From positions 1 to 37,228 of the forward strand of contig NZ_NFVA01000068.1 in NCBI RefSeq assembly GCF_002264395.1: DNA of 37,228 nucleotides. Direction: 5' to 3'. Position 1 is the stretch's first letter, and each line of letters begins with the position of its first letter. The translations under genes were made by a program, and so were the position numbers. This document shows, in pieces, positions 13,956-22,643 of this stretch. This stretch comes from Paenibacillus sp. VTT E-133291. Its GTDB lineage: Bacteria > Bacillota > Bacilli > Paenibacillales > Paenibacillaceae. Below the pieces are notes generated by a model. That model was not told the DNA's origin. It saw only the letters and a program-made list of their open reading frames with translations, and did not search any database.

Positions 13956-16228
13956 GCTGGGCGGTTAGGGATAGCTGTTTTGACAAGCAGCTTGTGACGA
14001 CGAACGGGAACAAATATATGTTAGGCAATGGGTATATGGGATATCGCGGTACTCTTGAGGAATTCGGTAAAGCTGAGTTAGTTGCCGTAACTTTAGCTGG
14101 TCTATATGACAAAGCGGGAGATAAGTGGAGAGAACCCGTCAATGCTCCTAATGGATTATGGACCAAGATTGTCTGCAATGGTGAACCTTTAAGTGTGCTA
14201 GAGCGTGAACCTAGCTCTCATATGCAGGAGCTGAATATTCGTAGTGCCATTCATCATCGGAGTACTGGCTATAGTCTATCTGATGGTGGGACGTTGACAT
14301 TTACAGCAGATCGTTTCGTAAGCCAGGACAATCTGCACCTCCTCGTTAGTAAATACACTATCCATAGTACACAGGACTGCCCAATTGTGATTGAGACCGG
14401 GATTGACGTAAATGTATGGGATATCAATGGTCCCCACCTCTATGGTCAAAAAGTACAGTCAAAGGGTGATGTACTAGTCTCTTCCTCCACTAGTGGAGAA
14501 TTGAAGGTTCCGGTAGTTGTGGCGGAGAGAGCCGTATTTAATTTCGGAGATCAGCAACTGGATGAGGGCGCTAGTATTCGCCGGATTTCTTTTGAAGCAA
14601 GTGCGGGTGAGACCTATGAATGGTTTAAGTACGTTGCGGTGTATACTGGGCTTGATGTTAGTGAACCGGAGGCAGAAGCTGTGAAATCTGTCCGTGCAGC
14701 TGAGGCACTCGGTTATGACGAATTGTTTAAAGCTCACAACCAGCTATGGGAAGAAAGATGGTCACTTAGCGATGTCATTATCGAAGGCGACGAGGATGCT
14801 CAATTTGCACTGAGATACAGTATTTATCAGCTGTTAATTATTGCACCTACAGTTTCGGAAAAAGTTTCTATCCCGGCTCGAGGTTTATCGGGTCAGGTCT
14901 ATAAAGGGGCCGTATTCTGGGATACAGAGATGTTTATGCTGCCCTTCTTCCTGCATACGGATCCAACGGTTGCTCGCAACCTGATGATGTACCGGATTCA
15001 TACCTTGGACGGAGCTCGCCGGAAGGCCGCGGAATATGGTTTTCTGGGAGCATTCTATGCTTGGGAAAGTCAGGATACAGGAGACGATGCTTGTACTCTG
15101 TTTAATGTGAACGATGTATTTACCGGTCGACCAATGCGGACTTATTTCCGCGATAAGCAGGTTCATATCAGTGGGGATGTTGTACATGGGATCTGGAAAT
15201 ACGTTCAATTTACAGGTGACGAGAGTCTGTTGACTAGCGGAGGGGCGGAAGTGATCTGGGAATGTGCCCGGTTCTTCTACTCTTATGCCTACTATAATTC
15301 GGTAAAAGAACGCTTCGAAATTTTAGATGTTACAGGTCCAGACGAATATCATGAGCGTGTGAACAATAATGCCTTTACGAATGCTCTGGTGAAGGAGACA
15401 CTGGAGATAGCCCTGCGCACAGCAGAATTGCTGCAAGATAAGTATCCTGAAGTGTACAACCAACTGTCTACAGAGTTTAGTGAAGGTCCGTTTCTTACAG
15501 AGTTCAAAGCTATGCTGGATAGCTTCTATGTTCCGCAGCCAGACCCTGCCAGTCTTGTCATTGAACAATTCGACCGTTACTTCACCTTAGAAGATGTTAG
15601 GCTGCCAGATTTGAAGACCCGTGTACTTAACAAAAATGAGTATTTAGGTGGCGGTAATGGATTAGCTACAACGACAACCATCCTGAAGCAAGCAGACGTC
15701 GTGTTGATGTTGAATTTATTCAAACATTCCTTCACCAAGGAAGTGAAGCAAGCAAACTGGGAATTCTACGAGCCACGCACCGAACATGGGTCAAGTCTCA
15801 GTCCTTGCATCTATGCTTTGGTAGCTGCCGATATTGGTTCGCCGGATTGGGGATATCCATATTTTATGCGGACAGCTACTGTTGATCTTACGGGAGAATC
15901 TAAGCAGTATGTAGGGGATCTCTATATTGGTGGTACACACCCAGCCGCTAACGGTGGTGCATGGATGGCTGCGGTGCTTGGTTTTGCAGGGTTGGATTAT
16001 GATGGGGAAACTGTCCATATCAAACCTTCACTGCCTAAACATTGGCAGTCTGTTGAGCTTCCGGTTACGCTTCGGGGAGATACCTTTAAACTACGGATCA
16101 GCAAGGATGAGGTTACAGTTACCACAGCAGCTGACTACAGAGGGACTCTGGTGTTCTCGGTACAAGGGCGGGAAGGAAAGTCCTGTGGTGCAGGGGAGAG
16201 CTTGCGGCTAACCTTGGACATTAATTAA
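13952..16228 (+). CDS. GH65 alpha-glucoside phosphorylase, second paralogue
   Basis: 758 aa, same fold and probable cytoplasmic site as the preceding gene. The catalytic barrel has FWDTEMF (Phe322-Trp323-Asp324), GAFYAWESQDTGDD and the general-acid motif TGPDEYHERVNNN (Glu465). The phosphate-binding region is EHGSSLSPCIYALVAADIG. The WES motif and FTGRPMRTYFRDKQVHISGDV stretch set it apart from the first paralogue. Its ATG overlaps the previous stop as ATGA (13952-13955), so translation is probably coupled and equal amounts of both enzymes may be made. Product: beta-glucose-1-phosphate plus an acceptor; substrate not determined (kojibiose- or nigerose-type are possibilities). Confidence 0.92.
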   Translation: MSWAVRDSCFDKQLVTTNGNKYMLGNGYMGYRGTLEEFGKAELVAVTLAGLYDKAGDKWREPVNAPNGLWTKIVCNGEPLSVLEREPSSHMQELNIRSAIHHRSTGYSLSDGGTLTFTADRFVSQDNLHLLVSKYTIHSTQDCPIVIETGIDVNVWDINGPHLYGQKVQSKGDVLVSSSTSGELKVPVVVAERAVFNFGDQQLDEGASIRRISFEASAGETYEWFKYVAVYTGLDVSEPEAEAVKSVRAAEALGYDELFKAHNQLWEERWSLSDVIIEGDEDAQFALRYSIYQLLIIAPTVSEKVSIPARGLSGQVYKGAVFWDTEMFMLPFFLHTDPTVARNLMMYRIHTLDGARRKAAEYGFLGAFYAWESQDTGDDACTLFNVNDVFTGRPMRTYFRDKQVHISGDVVHGIWKYVQFTGDESLLTSGGAEVIWECARFFYSYAYYNSVKERFEILDVTGPDEYHERVNNNAFTNALVKETLEIALRTAELLQDKYPEVYNQLSTEFSEGPFLTEFKAMLDSFYVPQPDPASLVIEQFDRYFTLEDVRLPDLKTRVLNKNEYLGGGNGLATTTTILKQADVVLMLNLFKHSFTKEVKQANWEFYEPRTEHGSSLSPCIYALVAADIGSPDWGYPYFMRTATVDLTGESKQYVGDLYIGGTHPAANGGAWMAAVLGFAGLDYDGETVHIKPSLPKHWQSVELPVTLRGDTFKLRISKDEVTVTTAADYRGTLVFSVQGREGKSCGAGESLRLTLDIN

Positions 16229-16249
16229 TAACGGAGAGGAAGTAAATCG

Positions 16250-16888
16250 ATGTTGCAAAATATGAAAGGCGCCATTTTCGATCTGGATGGCGTTATCGTA
16301 GATACAGCAAAATACCATTATTTGGCTTGGGAGAGTCTTGCTGACGAGCTAGGTTTTACATTTACAGAGGAGGATAACGAACGCCTTAAGGGTGTGAGCC
16401 GGATGAGATCGCTCGATATTCTTCTGGATGTTGGTGGACTGCAATTTGAAGAAGCGGAGAAGCTTGCGATGGCGGAGAAGAAGAATCGCCTATATGTAGA
16501 ATACATCTCTAAGCTTGAGGCATCGGAACTGCTCCCTGGGGTCAAAGAATACTTGACTGGACTGAGAACGCGCGGAATTGGAATTGCGTTAGGTTCAGCT
16601 AGTAAGAATGCAGAGTTTATTCTGAATAAGCTGAACATTACGGATCTGTTCGATGCCGTAGTTGACGGTAACAAAGTGTCACTTGCCAAGCCGGACCCGG
16701 AAGTGTTCTTGATCGCTGGTCAGGAGCTAGGCTTTCAGCCGGACGAATGTGTCGTGTTTGAGGATGCGGAGGCAGGTGTGCAAGCTGGTAAGGCTGCAGG
16801 TATGAAGGTAGTAGGTATTGGCAAGCCGGAAGTGTTGAAGGAAGCTGATATGGTTGTAAAAGGATTGTATGAGTTGTTGACAGACTAA
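16250..16888 (+). CDS. pgmB: Beta-phosphoglucomutase
   Basis: 212-aa HAD-superfamily enzyme converting beta-glucose-1-phosphate to glucose-6-phosphate through beta-glucose-1,6-bisphosphate. The nucleophile motif FDLDGVIVDTA (Asp11, acid/base Asp13) is at the N-terminus. A cap domain has the ERLKGVSRMRSLDILL helix, followed by the GSASKN and KPDPEVF motifs and the metal site VFEDAEAGVQAGKAAGM. Gap to GH65 is 21 bp with GGAGAGGAAG before the ATG. It completes the phosphorolysis pathway encoded by the two genes before it. Confidence 0.96.
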   Translation: MLQNMKGAIFDLDGVIVDTAKYHYLAWESLADELGFTFTEEDNERLKGVSRMRSLDILLDVGGLQFEEAEKLAMAEKKNRLYVEYISKLEASELLPGVKEYLTGLRTRGIGIALGSASKNAEFILNKLNITDLFDAVVDGNKVSLAKPDPEVFLIAGQELGFQPDECVVFEDAEAGVQAGKAAGMKVVGIGKPEVLKEADMVVKGLYELLTD

Positions 16889-16906
16889 AGCTCTAAATGA
16901 ACATGG

Positions 16907-16953
16907 GAACGACTCCAAAGTAGTTGACGCTACTGTGGGGTCGTTCTTTTTTT
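16907..16953 (+). terminator. Terminator of the GH65-pgmB operon
   Basis: Long imperfect hairpin starting GAACGAC and closing GTCGTTC, with an inner AGTAG/CTACT stem, followed by seven T residues. Confidence 0.88.
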
Positions 16954-17192
16954 ATCTTATTTATTCTGATTTCCTACGCTCACGCTCTGAATTCAGCTGA
17001 CAAGTACAGCTGTTTGAAAAAACCAACGTGCATCCGATGGCTGAACGTGATGATGCAGTTTAGAAAGCTATTACTCAAAAGACTCAAGAAGCTCAGAGGG
17101 AGTATCGAGTCCCAAAGCCCCACGCAGTGGTCTTTACGCCGCCCCCCCTTTTTTTCTGTTTTCGTTTTTTAAGAATCTCGGTGATGAAGTTG
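16954..17192. other. Intergenic stretch without a recognised gene
   Basis: No open frame with a ribosome site is convincing. At 17111-17133 the bases resemble the right end of the repeat at 17193-17336 (CCACGCAGTG at 17120-17129 recurs at 17311-17320), so a truncated repeat copy is likely. A C8/T7 homopolymer pair lies at about 17142-17157. Confidence 0.4.
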
Positions 17193-17336
17193 CGGAGTGG
17201 AGGTTTGGAGCTGGAGAAACGAAGTGGTCGCCTTTATCCTCGGATTTCTACCGCCAAGCGGTATAAAATCAGGAAATCTGAGGATAACAGCGATCGTAAG
17301 CCCAAACGCTCCACGCAGTGACGTCTATATCACCAT
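17193..17336 (+). repeat. Structured dispersed repeat, copy A
   Basis: About 145 bp. It has an outer 15-bp stem, TTATCCTCGGATTTC (17234-17248) with GAAATCTGAGGATAA (17273-17287), with one G-T pair. Inside is a 6-bp hairpin TACCGC-CAA-GCGGTA (17249-17263) followed by a 9-nt unpaired stretch. Copy B at 36952-37098 is its inverted counterpart with the same layout. Unit type unknown: MITE-like element or structured RNA. Confidence 0.75.
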
Positions 17337-17405
17337 GCTCTTATAATCCGCACAACAGAAAAAAACTACATACAAATGACCATAAAAAACTTTAAAATGA
17401 ACATA

Positions 17406-17432
17406 TGTAAGCGTTTGTCCCTTTGATATAGT
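17406..17432 (+). promoter_or_regulatory. cre-like site and -10 before the first kinase gene
   Basis: TGTAAGCGTTTGTC (17406-17419) keeps the AAGCGTTT core of a cre but misses the last two bases. It covers the -35 place of a promoter whose -10 would be TATAGT (17427-17432). Suggests catabolite repression of the kinase-regulator-transporter genes. Confidence 0.4.
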
Positions 17433-17457
17433 TATTTAACCCGGAGGTGTGACTATA

Positions 17458-19251
17458 GTGTTGTCTAGGCTGATTAGATTGATTCGAAAGCTGAACGTGA
17501 AGCAGCAGCTCATTCTACTATTCCTGATTATGATTTCTCCTATTTTCTTTTTGAACATATATGGAAATTTGAAGGCAGAGCAAATACTGAAGCGCCATGT
17601 TACGAATGCATATGTGGAATTGAACAAGCAGAACTTTACGATCATTAACCGGGATATCGACACCGTAAATAAAATCACTACCACCGTGATTCAAAATCCT
17701 CTAATTCAGCAAATTAATATGACTGGCTCGGATACCATACTGGAGCGAGTCAAACGATATGAGACGATAGAGAAGCTATTGCTCAGTTACTCTCAGGGTG
17801 CTGAACGTGGTGACGGCATTTACTACTCTCTTTATATATACGATCCGACTGATTATTACTTTTTTGCTCCCAATTTTCCACAGGTTAAGAAGGCAGGAGT
17901 TTATTTCTTTTCTAAAGCCGAAGAGCCTTACTGGTTTGAGGAGGTTGTTCAGAAAAAAGGACGCGGCTCGCTGAAGTTCACGGAGAGGCTAAGTGCTCAA
18001 GCGGAGAATTTAAAGACACTTACTTACATGAGAGCTGTAAACAACATTTCTAGAAAAGCGGAGACTATTGGCGTTTTGGTCATCACCAAAATGGACTCTA
18101 AAATTGGAGAATCCCTCAAATCGATATCTTTACCTGACGGCGAAATTTACTTAACAGATTTAAATAACCGTGTTCTTGCCTCCACTACTAATAATACTGG
18201 GGAAGTGATTGCGTTGCCGGAGACGGTTGTTGCCGAGGATCTGGAAGGTACCGTGGATGTGATTACCTCCGATTTTATCTATGTGGTTAACAATAACCAT
18301 GCGCTTGGACAAAAACTGGTCTACAAAGTTCCGGTGAAGGCGCTACTGCAGCAACAGAACGAAATGAAAAGTGTTATTCAATATATCACCGTGGCTTATG
18401 CGGTATTTGGACTAATTATGATTACATACTTCTGGCGTTCATTAATGACTCCATTGCAAAAGCTGGCTTTTTTCGTGCGAAAATACGAGCCGGGTAATCG
18501 AGTTCCAGAGACGCCACGGAGGGGGAGTAACGATGAGGTCAGTGTGCTGATTGCTTCTACCTATGATATGGCCCGAAGGCTGAACGGATTAATCACATAC
18601 AAATATCAGATGGAGCTTAAACAGAAAGAATCCCAGCTTCAACTTCTATATCAACAAATCAACCCTCATTTGCTTTATAACACCCTAGAGAGCATTTATT
18701 GGAAAAGCTCTTTAGAAGGAAATGTCGAATCCGCCGAGATGATCAAGGAATTGTCCAAACTAATGAAGATCAGTCTTAGTCGGGGAAGGGAGCTGATCAG
18801 CCTTGAAGAAGAGCTAGAGCATGCAACAGCCTATATCAAGCTGCAGCAGCACCGTTATGATTATGTATTTCAAGTTGTGATGAATATTCACCCGGATACG
18901 AAAAGCAACCTAATTCCTAAAATCACGCTGCAGCCATTGATAGAAAATGCTATTATTCATGGGGTTAAAAATATGGGCGAGGATGGTGAGATCACCATCA
19001 CTGCAGTATGTGAGGCTGAAACCGTTAGGATCTCTATTGAAGATAACGGCTATAAGTCTGTTGATTATGAAGCCATAGAAGCTGTATTGAATGATGATAG
19101 CCCCAATCCTACTAGCGGTTATGGTATCCGCAATATTAACCAGCGTATTCATTTACATTTTGGCTCTGATTATGGCATCAGCTATACCCCTCGTACAGAA
19201 GGCGGAACGCTAGTAACGGTTAAGCTTCCGAAATCGGAGAATCAGGACTAA
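17458..19251 (+). CDS. YesM-type sensor histidine kinase
   Basis: About 597 aa. An N-terminal membrane helix (LILLFLIMISPIFFLNIYG), an extracellular sensor of about 270 residues, a second helix (VIQYITVAYAVFGLIMITYFW), a HAMP-like linker, and the His_kinase domain with NPHLLYN (His404). The ATPase domain follows with LQPLIENAIIHG, IEDNG and GYGIRNINQRI. It pairs with the AraC-type regulator 19 bp downstream and the sugar permeases after it, so the sensed ligand is probably the imported sugar or its binding protein. GTG at 17458 is chosen, ten bases after GGAGG; GTG 17449 and TTG 17461 are alternatives. Confidence 0.9.
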   Translation: MLSRLIRLIRKLNVKQQLILLFLIMISPIFFLNIYGNLKAEQILKRHVTNAYVELNKQNFTIINRDIDTVNKITTTVIQNPLIQQINMTGSDTILERVKRYETIEKLLLSYSQGAERGDGIYYSLYIYDPTDYYFFAPNFPQVKKAGVYFFSKAEEPYWFEEVVQKKGRGSLKFTERLSAQAENLKTLTYMRAVNNISRKAETIGVLVITKMDSKIGESLKSISLPDGEIYLTDLNNRVLASTTNNTGEVIALPETVVAEDLEGTVDVITSDFIYVVNNNHALGQKLVYKVPVKALLQQQNEMKSVIQYITVAYAVFGLIMITYFWRSLMTPLQKLAFFVRKYEPGNRVPETPRRGSNDEVSVLIASTYDMARRLNGLITYKYQMELKQKESQLQLLYQQINPHLLYNTLESIYWKSSLEGNVESAEMIKELSKLMKISLSRGRELISLEEELEHATAYIKLQQHRYDYVFQVVMNIHPDTKSNLIPKITLQPLIENAIIHGVKNMGEDGEITITAVCEAETVRISIEDNGYKSVDYEAIEAVLNDDSPNPTSGYGIRNINQRIHLHFGSDYGISYTPRTEGGTLVTVKLPKSENQD

Positions 19252-19270
19252 GGAAGGGGAGCGTGCAGAT

Positions 19271-20599
19271 ATGTTCAATATATTGGTTGTAGATGACGAA
19301 CCATTGATTTGTAAAGGATTGAGCAATTTATTAGCTTCATCCGGGCTGGATATTTCTAATATCTATACAGCTAATAGCGGATTTGAAGCGCTAGACTGTA
19401 TCCGTATGGAGGAGATTGATCTGCTCGTTACAGATATTCAGATGGGTGCGATGAGTGGAATTGATCTGATGCAGCATGCAAAACTGGCCAAACCATGGGT
19501 ACAGACCATCGTGATTTCTGCTCATGAAACGTTTCAATATGCTCAAATGGCCGTTAGGCTCGGGGCAAAGGACTATTTAATCAAACCTTTAAATAGTGAG
19601 CAATTTTTGGATTCGGTCCGAAATGTGCTCCTTAAGATGGGGAAGCCCTCACCAGAACTAGATGTCTTTATGTCTGGAATTAACGAAAGCTTTCGACTGG
19701 AAGAGCCGTTGCCGGAATATAGTAAGTTCTTGAACGAATTGCTCATTGACCCTGGGGTTGTACTAGCTGAGGCAGATAACCTGCAGAAGCTGGATAACCT
19801 GAAGCTACAAGGGCCGTATTTTTCCGTCTTAAAACTTAAGGTACCACTAACTGGAGTGAACCAGAATAAGCAGTATACTTTGCGGGACAGACGGCTTCTT
19901 TGTTATGCTGCGCTGAACATTGCCAAAGAATTAATGGATCAGGAATGGAACTCGATAGCCTTTTATGCGCCGGATGGAGAAATTACGATCATTATCCAAT
20001 GGGATGAAAAAAGCTATGAGGATTCTTCTGCCGGCCAAATCAACAGGCTAGATATACTTGGTCGTAGTCTTCATTTTAATATCCATAAATATTTACATCT
20101 GAATGTGGTCATTGGCATTAGCCAGATTTTAAAGGGGCTTTCGTTTATGGCCGTTTTGAACCGTCAGGCCTCTAATGCAATTCTCTGGAATAATGAGCAT
20201 AGTGACCATTACGTGTTCTATTATGGGGATTTCAACTGGAACAGCTACACGAGTGATCCTTCTGTAGAAGAACTACATACTCATAGCAATCTGATCGTAC
20301 AAAAAGCAAAAGAATATATTGACGAGAACTATGCTCAAAAAGGACTTACTATTCACGATGTGGCTAAGAAAAATCATGTTAGCCCCAATTATTTGAGCTA
20401 CCTGTTTAAGAAAAATACTGGTTATAACCTGTGGGAATATGTAATCAAGCTCCGGATGGAAGAAAGCCGGGAAATGATTTTGAATACCGATCTTCGCAGA
20501 TACGAAATTGCGGAACGTGTGGGTTATGAATCGCCGGAACATTTTAGTAAAATTTTCAAGAAATATTATGGAATTAGTCCAAGCGAATTGAAGAAGTAA
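19271..20599 (+). CDS. YesN-type response regulator with AraC DNA-binding domain
   Basis: 442 aa. The receiver domain has acidic Asp8-Asp9 and the phosphoacceptor Asp55 (LLVTDIQMG), with the lysine in YLIKPLN. A middle region of about 200 residues is of the type common in YesN proteins. The C-terminal AraC domain has two helix-turn-helix units (LTIHDVAKKNHVSPNYLSYLFKK and YEIAERVGYESPEHFSKIFKKYYG). The ATG follows AAGGAAGGGGAG. It is likely phosphorylated by the kinase upstream and activates the adjacent ABC genes. Confidence 0.92.
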   Translation: MFNILVVDDEPLICKGLSNLLASSGLDISNIYTANSGFEALDCIRMEEIDLLVTDIQMGAMSGIDLMQHAKLAKPWVQTIVISAHETFQYAQMAVRLGAKDYLIKPLNSEQFLDSVRNVLLKMGKPSPELDVFMSGINESFRLEEPLPEYSKFLNELLIDPGVVLAEADNLQKLDNLKLQGPYFSVLKLKVPLTGVNQNKQYTLRDRRLLCYAALNIAKELMDQEWNSIAFYAPDGEITIIIQWDEKSYEDSSAGQINRLDILGRSLHFNIHKYLHLNVVIGISQILKGLSFMAVLNRQASNAILWNNEHSDHYVFYYGDFNWNSYTSDPSVEELHTHSNLIVQKAKEYIDENYAQKGLTIHDVAKKNHVSPNYLSYLFKKNTGYNLWEYVIKLRMEESREMILNTDLRRYEIAERVGYESPEHFSKIFKKYYGISPSELKK

Positions 20600-20641
20600 A
20601 AACACTCATGACTTCGGTAGATATAGACATGTTCAGTACAA

Positions 20642-20712
20642 CCCTCATTTCCTACAATTTAAGGTAGGAAGCATTTTGCGAAAAATGCTGAAAGAACAAT
20701 GGAATGAGGGAG
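20642..20712 (+). promoter_or_regulatory. Branched leader structure with anti-Shine-Dalgarno stem
   Basis: CCCTCATT (20642-20649) pairs with AATGAGGG (20703-20710), which contains most of the ribosome site of the next permease. Between them are two hairpins: TCCTAC/GTAGGA (20650-20655 with 20664-20669) and GCATTTT/AAAATGC (20671-20677 with 20682-20688) with a GCGA tetraloop. This three-way layout could hide the ribosome site. Seen by base pairing only; function is inferred. Confidence 0.5.
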
Positions 20713-20716
20713 CCTG

Positions 20717-21637
20717 ATGAATCAAACCGCAGTAGTAACCGAAAACCCGGCGACGCTGAAGGGGACACCGTACAAGCAAAACCGCTGGAAGAAAAACTTT
20801 TGGGGATATATGTTCCTCGTACCTGCCATTATTATTTTTATAATGTTCTTATGGGTTCCAATTTTTAAAGGCTTACTGTACAGCTTCTACCATGTTGATT
20901 TTGTTAAAGGAAACAGCTTCGTAGGCTTTGAGAACTACAGTAGAGCACTTAGTGATCCAGATGTCCTGACCGCATTAAAGAACACTGGGTATTATATGTT
21001 CCTATGTCTTATTATTGGATTCTGGGTTCCGATTGCTTTTGCCATCATGATCTCAGAGCTGAGAAAGTTTGGGGGCTTTGTACGTGTAGCGGCTTACCTT
21101 CCTTTCGTAATGCCTGGTGTGGTTCTCTATGGACTATGGAGATGGCTTTATGATCCGGTCGGCCCAATTAATGCGTTACTAGGCACGTTAGGTGTGGACC
21201 AGGTTGCCTTTTTAACAGATACAAGATGGTCGATGATTTCTCTTGTGTTTATGGAGACATGGCAGCAGTTCGGATCAGGGATGCTAATATACTTGGCTGC
21301 TGTACTTAGTATTCCAAGAGATTGGTATGAAGCCGCTGAAATTGATGGAGCTGGTGTGTGGGCACGTATAAAGTACATCACCTTGCCTTCACTCCGTAAT
21401 TTAATCTTTTTGATGCTAATACTACAAGTTATTGGTACTTCACAAGGGTATCAGTCACAGATGGCACTGCTTGATGGTGGGCCGAATAACACTACGCTTA
21501 CCTATGCGCTGTTGATCGTAAAATATGCTTTTACAAGACTCGATTATGGAACAGCTACTGCGCTTGGCATGTTAATGTTCATTGTCCTGGGTGGTTTGGG
21601 CATTTTACAGTTCAAGCTTAACAAGGAGGACTACTAA
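20717..21637 (+). CDS. Sugar ABC transporter permease (MalF/UgpA type)
   Basis: 306-aa inner-membrane protein with six helices and the EAA loop EAAEIDGAGVWARIKYITLPSL, which docks the ATPase. Start ATG with GAGGGAG four bases upstream, within the leader stem described at 20642. It forms a heterodimer with the next permease. No ATPase gene lies nearby, so a shared MsmX-like ATPase is expected. Carbohydrate family CUT1 is inferred from the partner genes and motif. Confidence 0.92.
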   Translation: MNQTAVVTENPATLKGTPYKQNRWKKNFWGYMFLVPAIIIFIMFLWVPIFKGLLYSFYHVDFVKGNSFVGFENYSRALSDPDVLTALKNTGYYMFLCLIIGFWVPIAFAIMISELRKFGGFVRVAAYLPFVMPGVVLYGLWRWLYDPVGPINALLGTLGVDQVAFLTDTRWSMISLVFMETWQQFGSGMLIYLAAVLSIPRDWYEAAEIDGAGVWARIKYITLPSLRNLIFLMLILQVIGTSQGYQSQMALLDGGPNNTTLTYALLIVKYAFTRLDYGTATALGMLMFIVLGGLGILQFKLNKEDY

Positions 21638-21638
21638 G

Positions 21639-22511
21639 ATGAAGAGCGCAGATAGAGGAATTCTTTCAGAACACGATTTGAAAAAAACAAGTAATAAGAT
21701 CGTTTATGGTTTGATGTGCGTAGTCATTTTGGTTATGGTTTTTAGCATGCTGTACCCGATTTGTATGACGTTATTCAACGGGTTGAAGTCGAATCAAGAA
21801 GTGAATTCATTCCCGCCGCATTTTTTCCCTCAGGAATGGCACTTCAGTAATCTTAAAGACGCGATGAATTACATTGATCTACCCATGTTCCTTAGAAACA
21901 CCATTTATATCTTTTTAGGGAATATGGTCGTGACGCTTGTCGTATTGGGAATGTCAGCTTTTAGTATTTCTCGTATGAATGTTCCTTACAAAAGAGCGAT
22001 TTACTTCTTCTTTCTGATGACATTATTTATTCCGGCGACCAGTTACATGATTCCGAACTTTGTCAATCTGAAGGAGCTTGGATTGCTAAATCAGTACGCG
22101 GCCTTTTGGTTGCCAGCGGGAGCGAACACGTTTTACTTTCTATTGCTGAAGAACTTTTTTGACGGAATTCATCCAGAAATCTTTGAAGCAGCACGAATTG
22201 ATGGGGCCTCTGAGCCGAGAAGCTTTTTCTCCATTGCCGTGCCACTATCCGTTCCGATTTTTGCTACATTAGCAATCTTTATCTTTTCTACTGCATGGAA
22301 CGACTGGTTCTGGCCATCTTTGGTTATGCACAGTGAAGAGAAATATACGCTTGCGACAGCCATTTATAAATACGTTATTAATGTGAAGGCACTCAATACT
22401 AATATTAAGTTTGCAATCCTGTTTATAGTATCCTTGCCTCCAATCCTTGTCTTCTTGATTTTCCAGAAATTCATTATGCGTGGGGTTGCTTTGTCGGCCG
22501 TGAAAGGATAA
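21639..22511 (+). CDS. Sugar ABC transporter permease (MalG/UgpE type)
   Basis: 290 aa, six helices, EAA loop EAARIDGASEPRSFFSIAVPLS. The ATG at 21639 is one base past the preceding stop; AAGGAGG lies just inside the end of the previous gene, so the two are translationally linked. An upstream in-frame start at 21582 lies inside the first permease and has no site. Second subunit of the CUT1 importer. Confidence 0.93.
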   Translation: MKSADRGILSEHDLKKTSNKIVYGLMCVVILVMVFSMLYPICMTLFNGLKSNQEVNSFPPHFFPQEWHFSNLKDAMNYIDLPMFLRNTIYIFLGNMVVTLVVLGMSAFSISRMNVPYKRAIYFFFLMTLFIPATSYMIPNFVNLKELGLLNQYAAFWLPAGANTFYFLLLKNFFDGIHPEIFEAARIDGASEPRSFFSIAVPLSVPIFATLAIFIFSTAWNDWFWPSLVMHSEEKYTLATAIYKYVINVKALNTNIKFAILFIVSLPPILVFLIFQKFIMRGVALSAVKG

Positions 22512-22578
22512 GCAATTATCGACGAATTTACCCATGGATCGTAAACATGCACATGAAAGGAATATAAATGCACCTCGT

Positions 22579-22593
22579 TTGTAAACGGTTTCT
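22579..22593 (+). promoter_or_regulatory. cre site (CcpA), full consensus match
   Basis: TTGTAAACGGTTTCT fits WTGNAANCGNWNNCW at every position. It lies between the second permease and the binding-protein gene, 51 bp before its ATG. Implies a separate, catabolite-controlled promoter, or a roadblock, for the binding protein. Confidence 0.65.
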
Positions 22594-22643
22594 AATTTAT
22601 GATCGATAGGTAAGATAATTATGAATTGAAAAGGGGAGTTTCA

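Noticed and set aside
16924..17321. Short plus-strand open frames between pgmB and the first kinase
   Set aside because: They run through the terminator T-run, homopolymers and the structured repeat, lack ribosome sites and resemble no protein.
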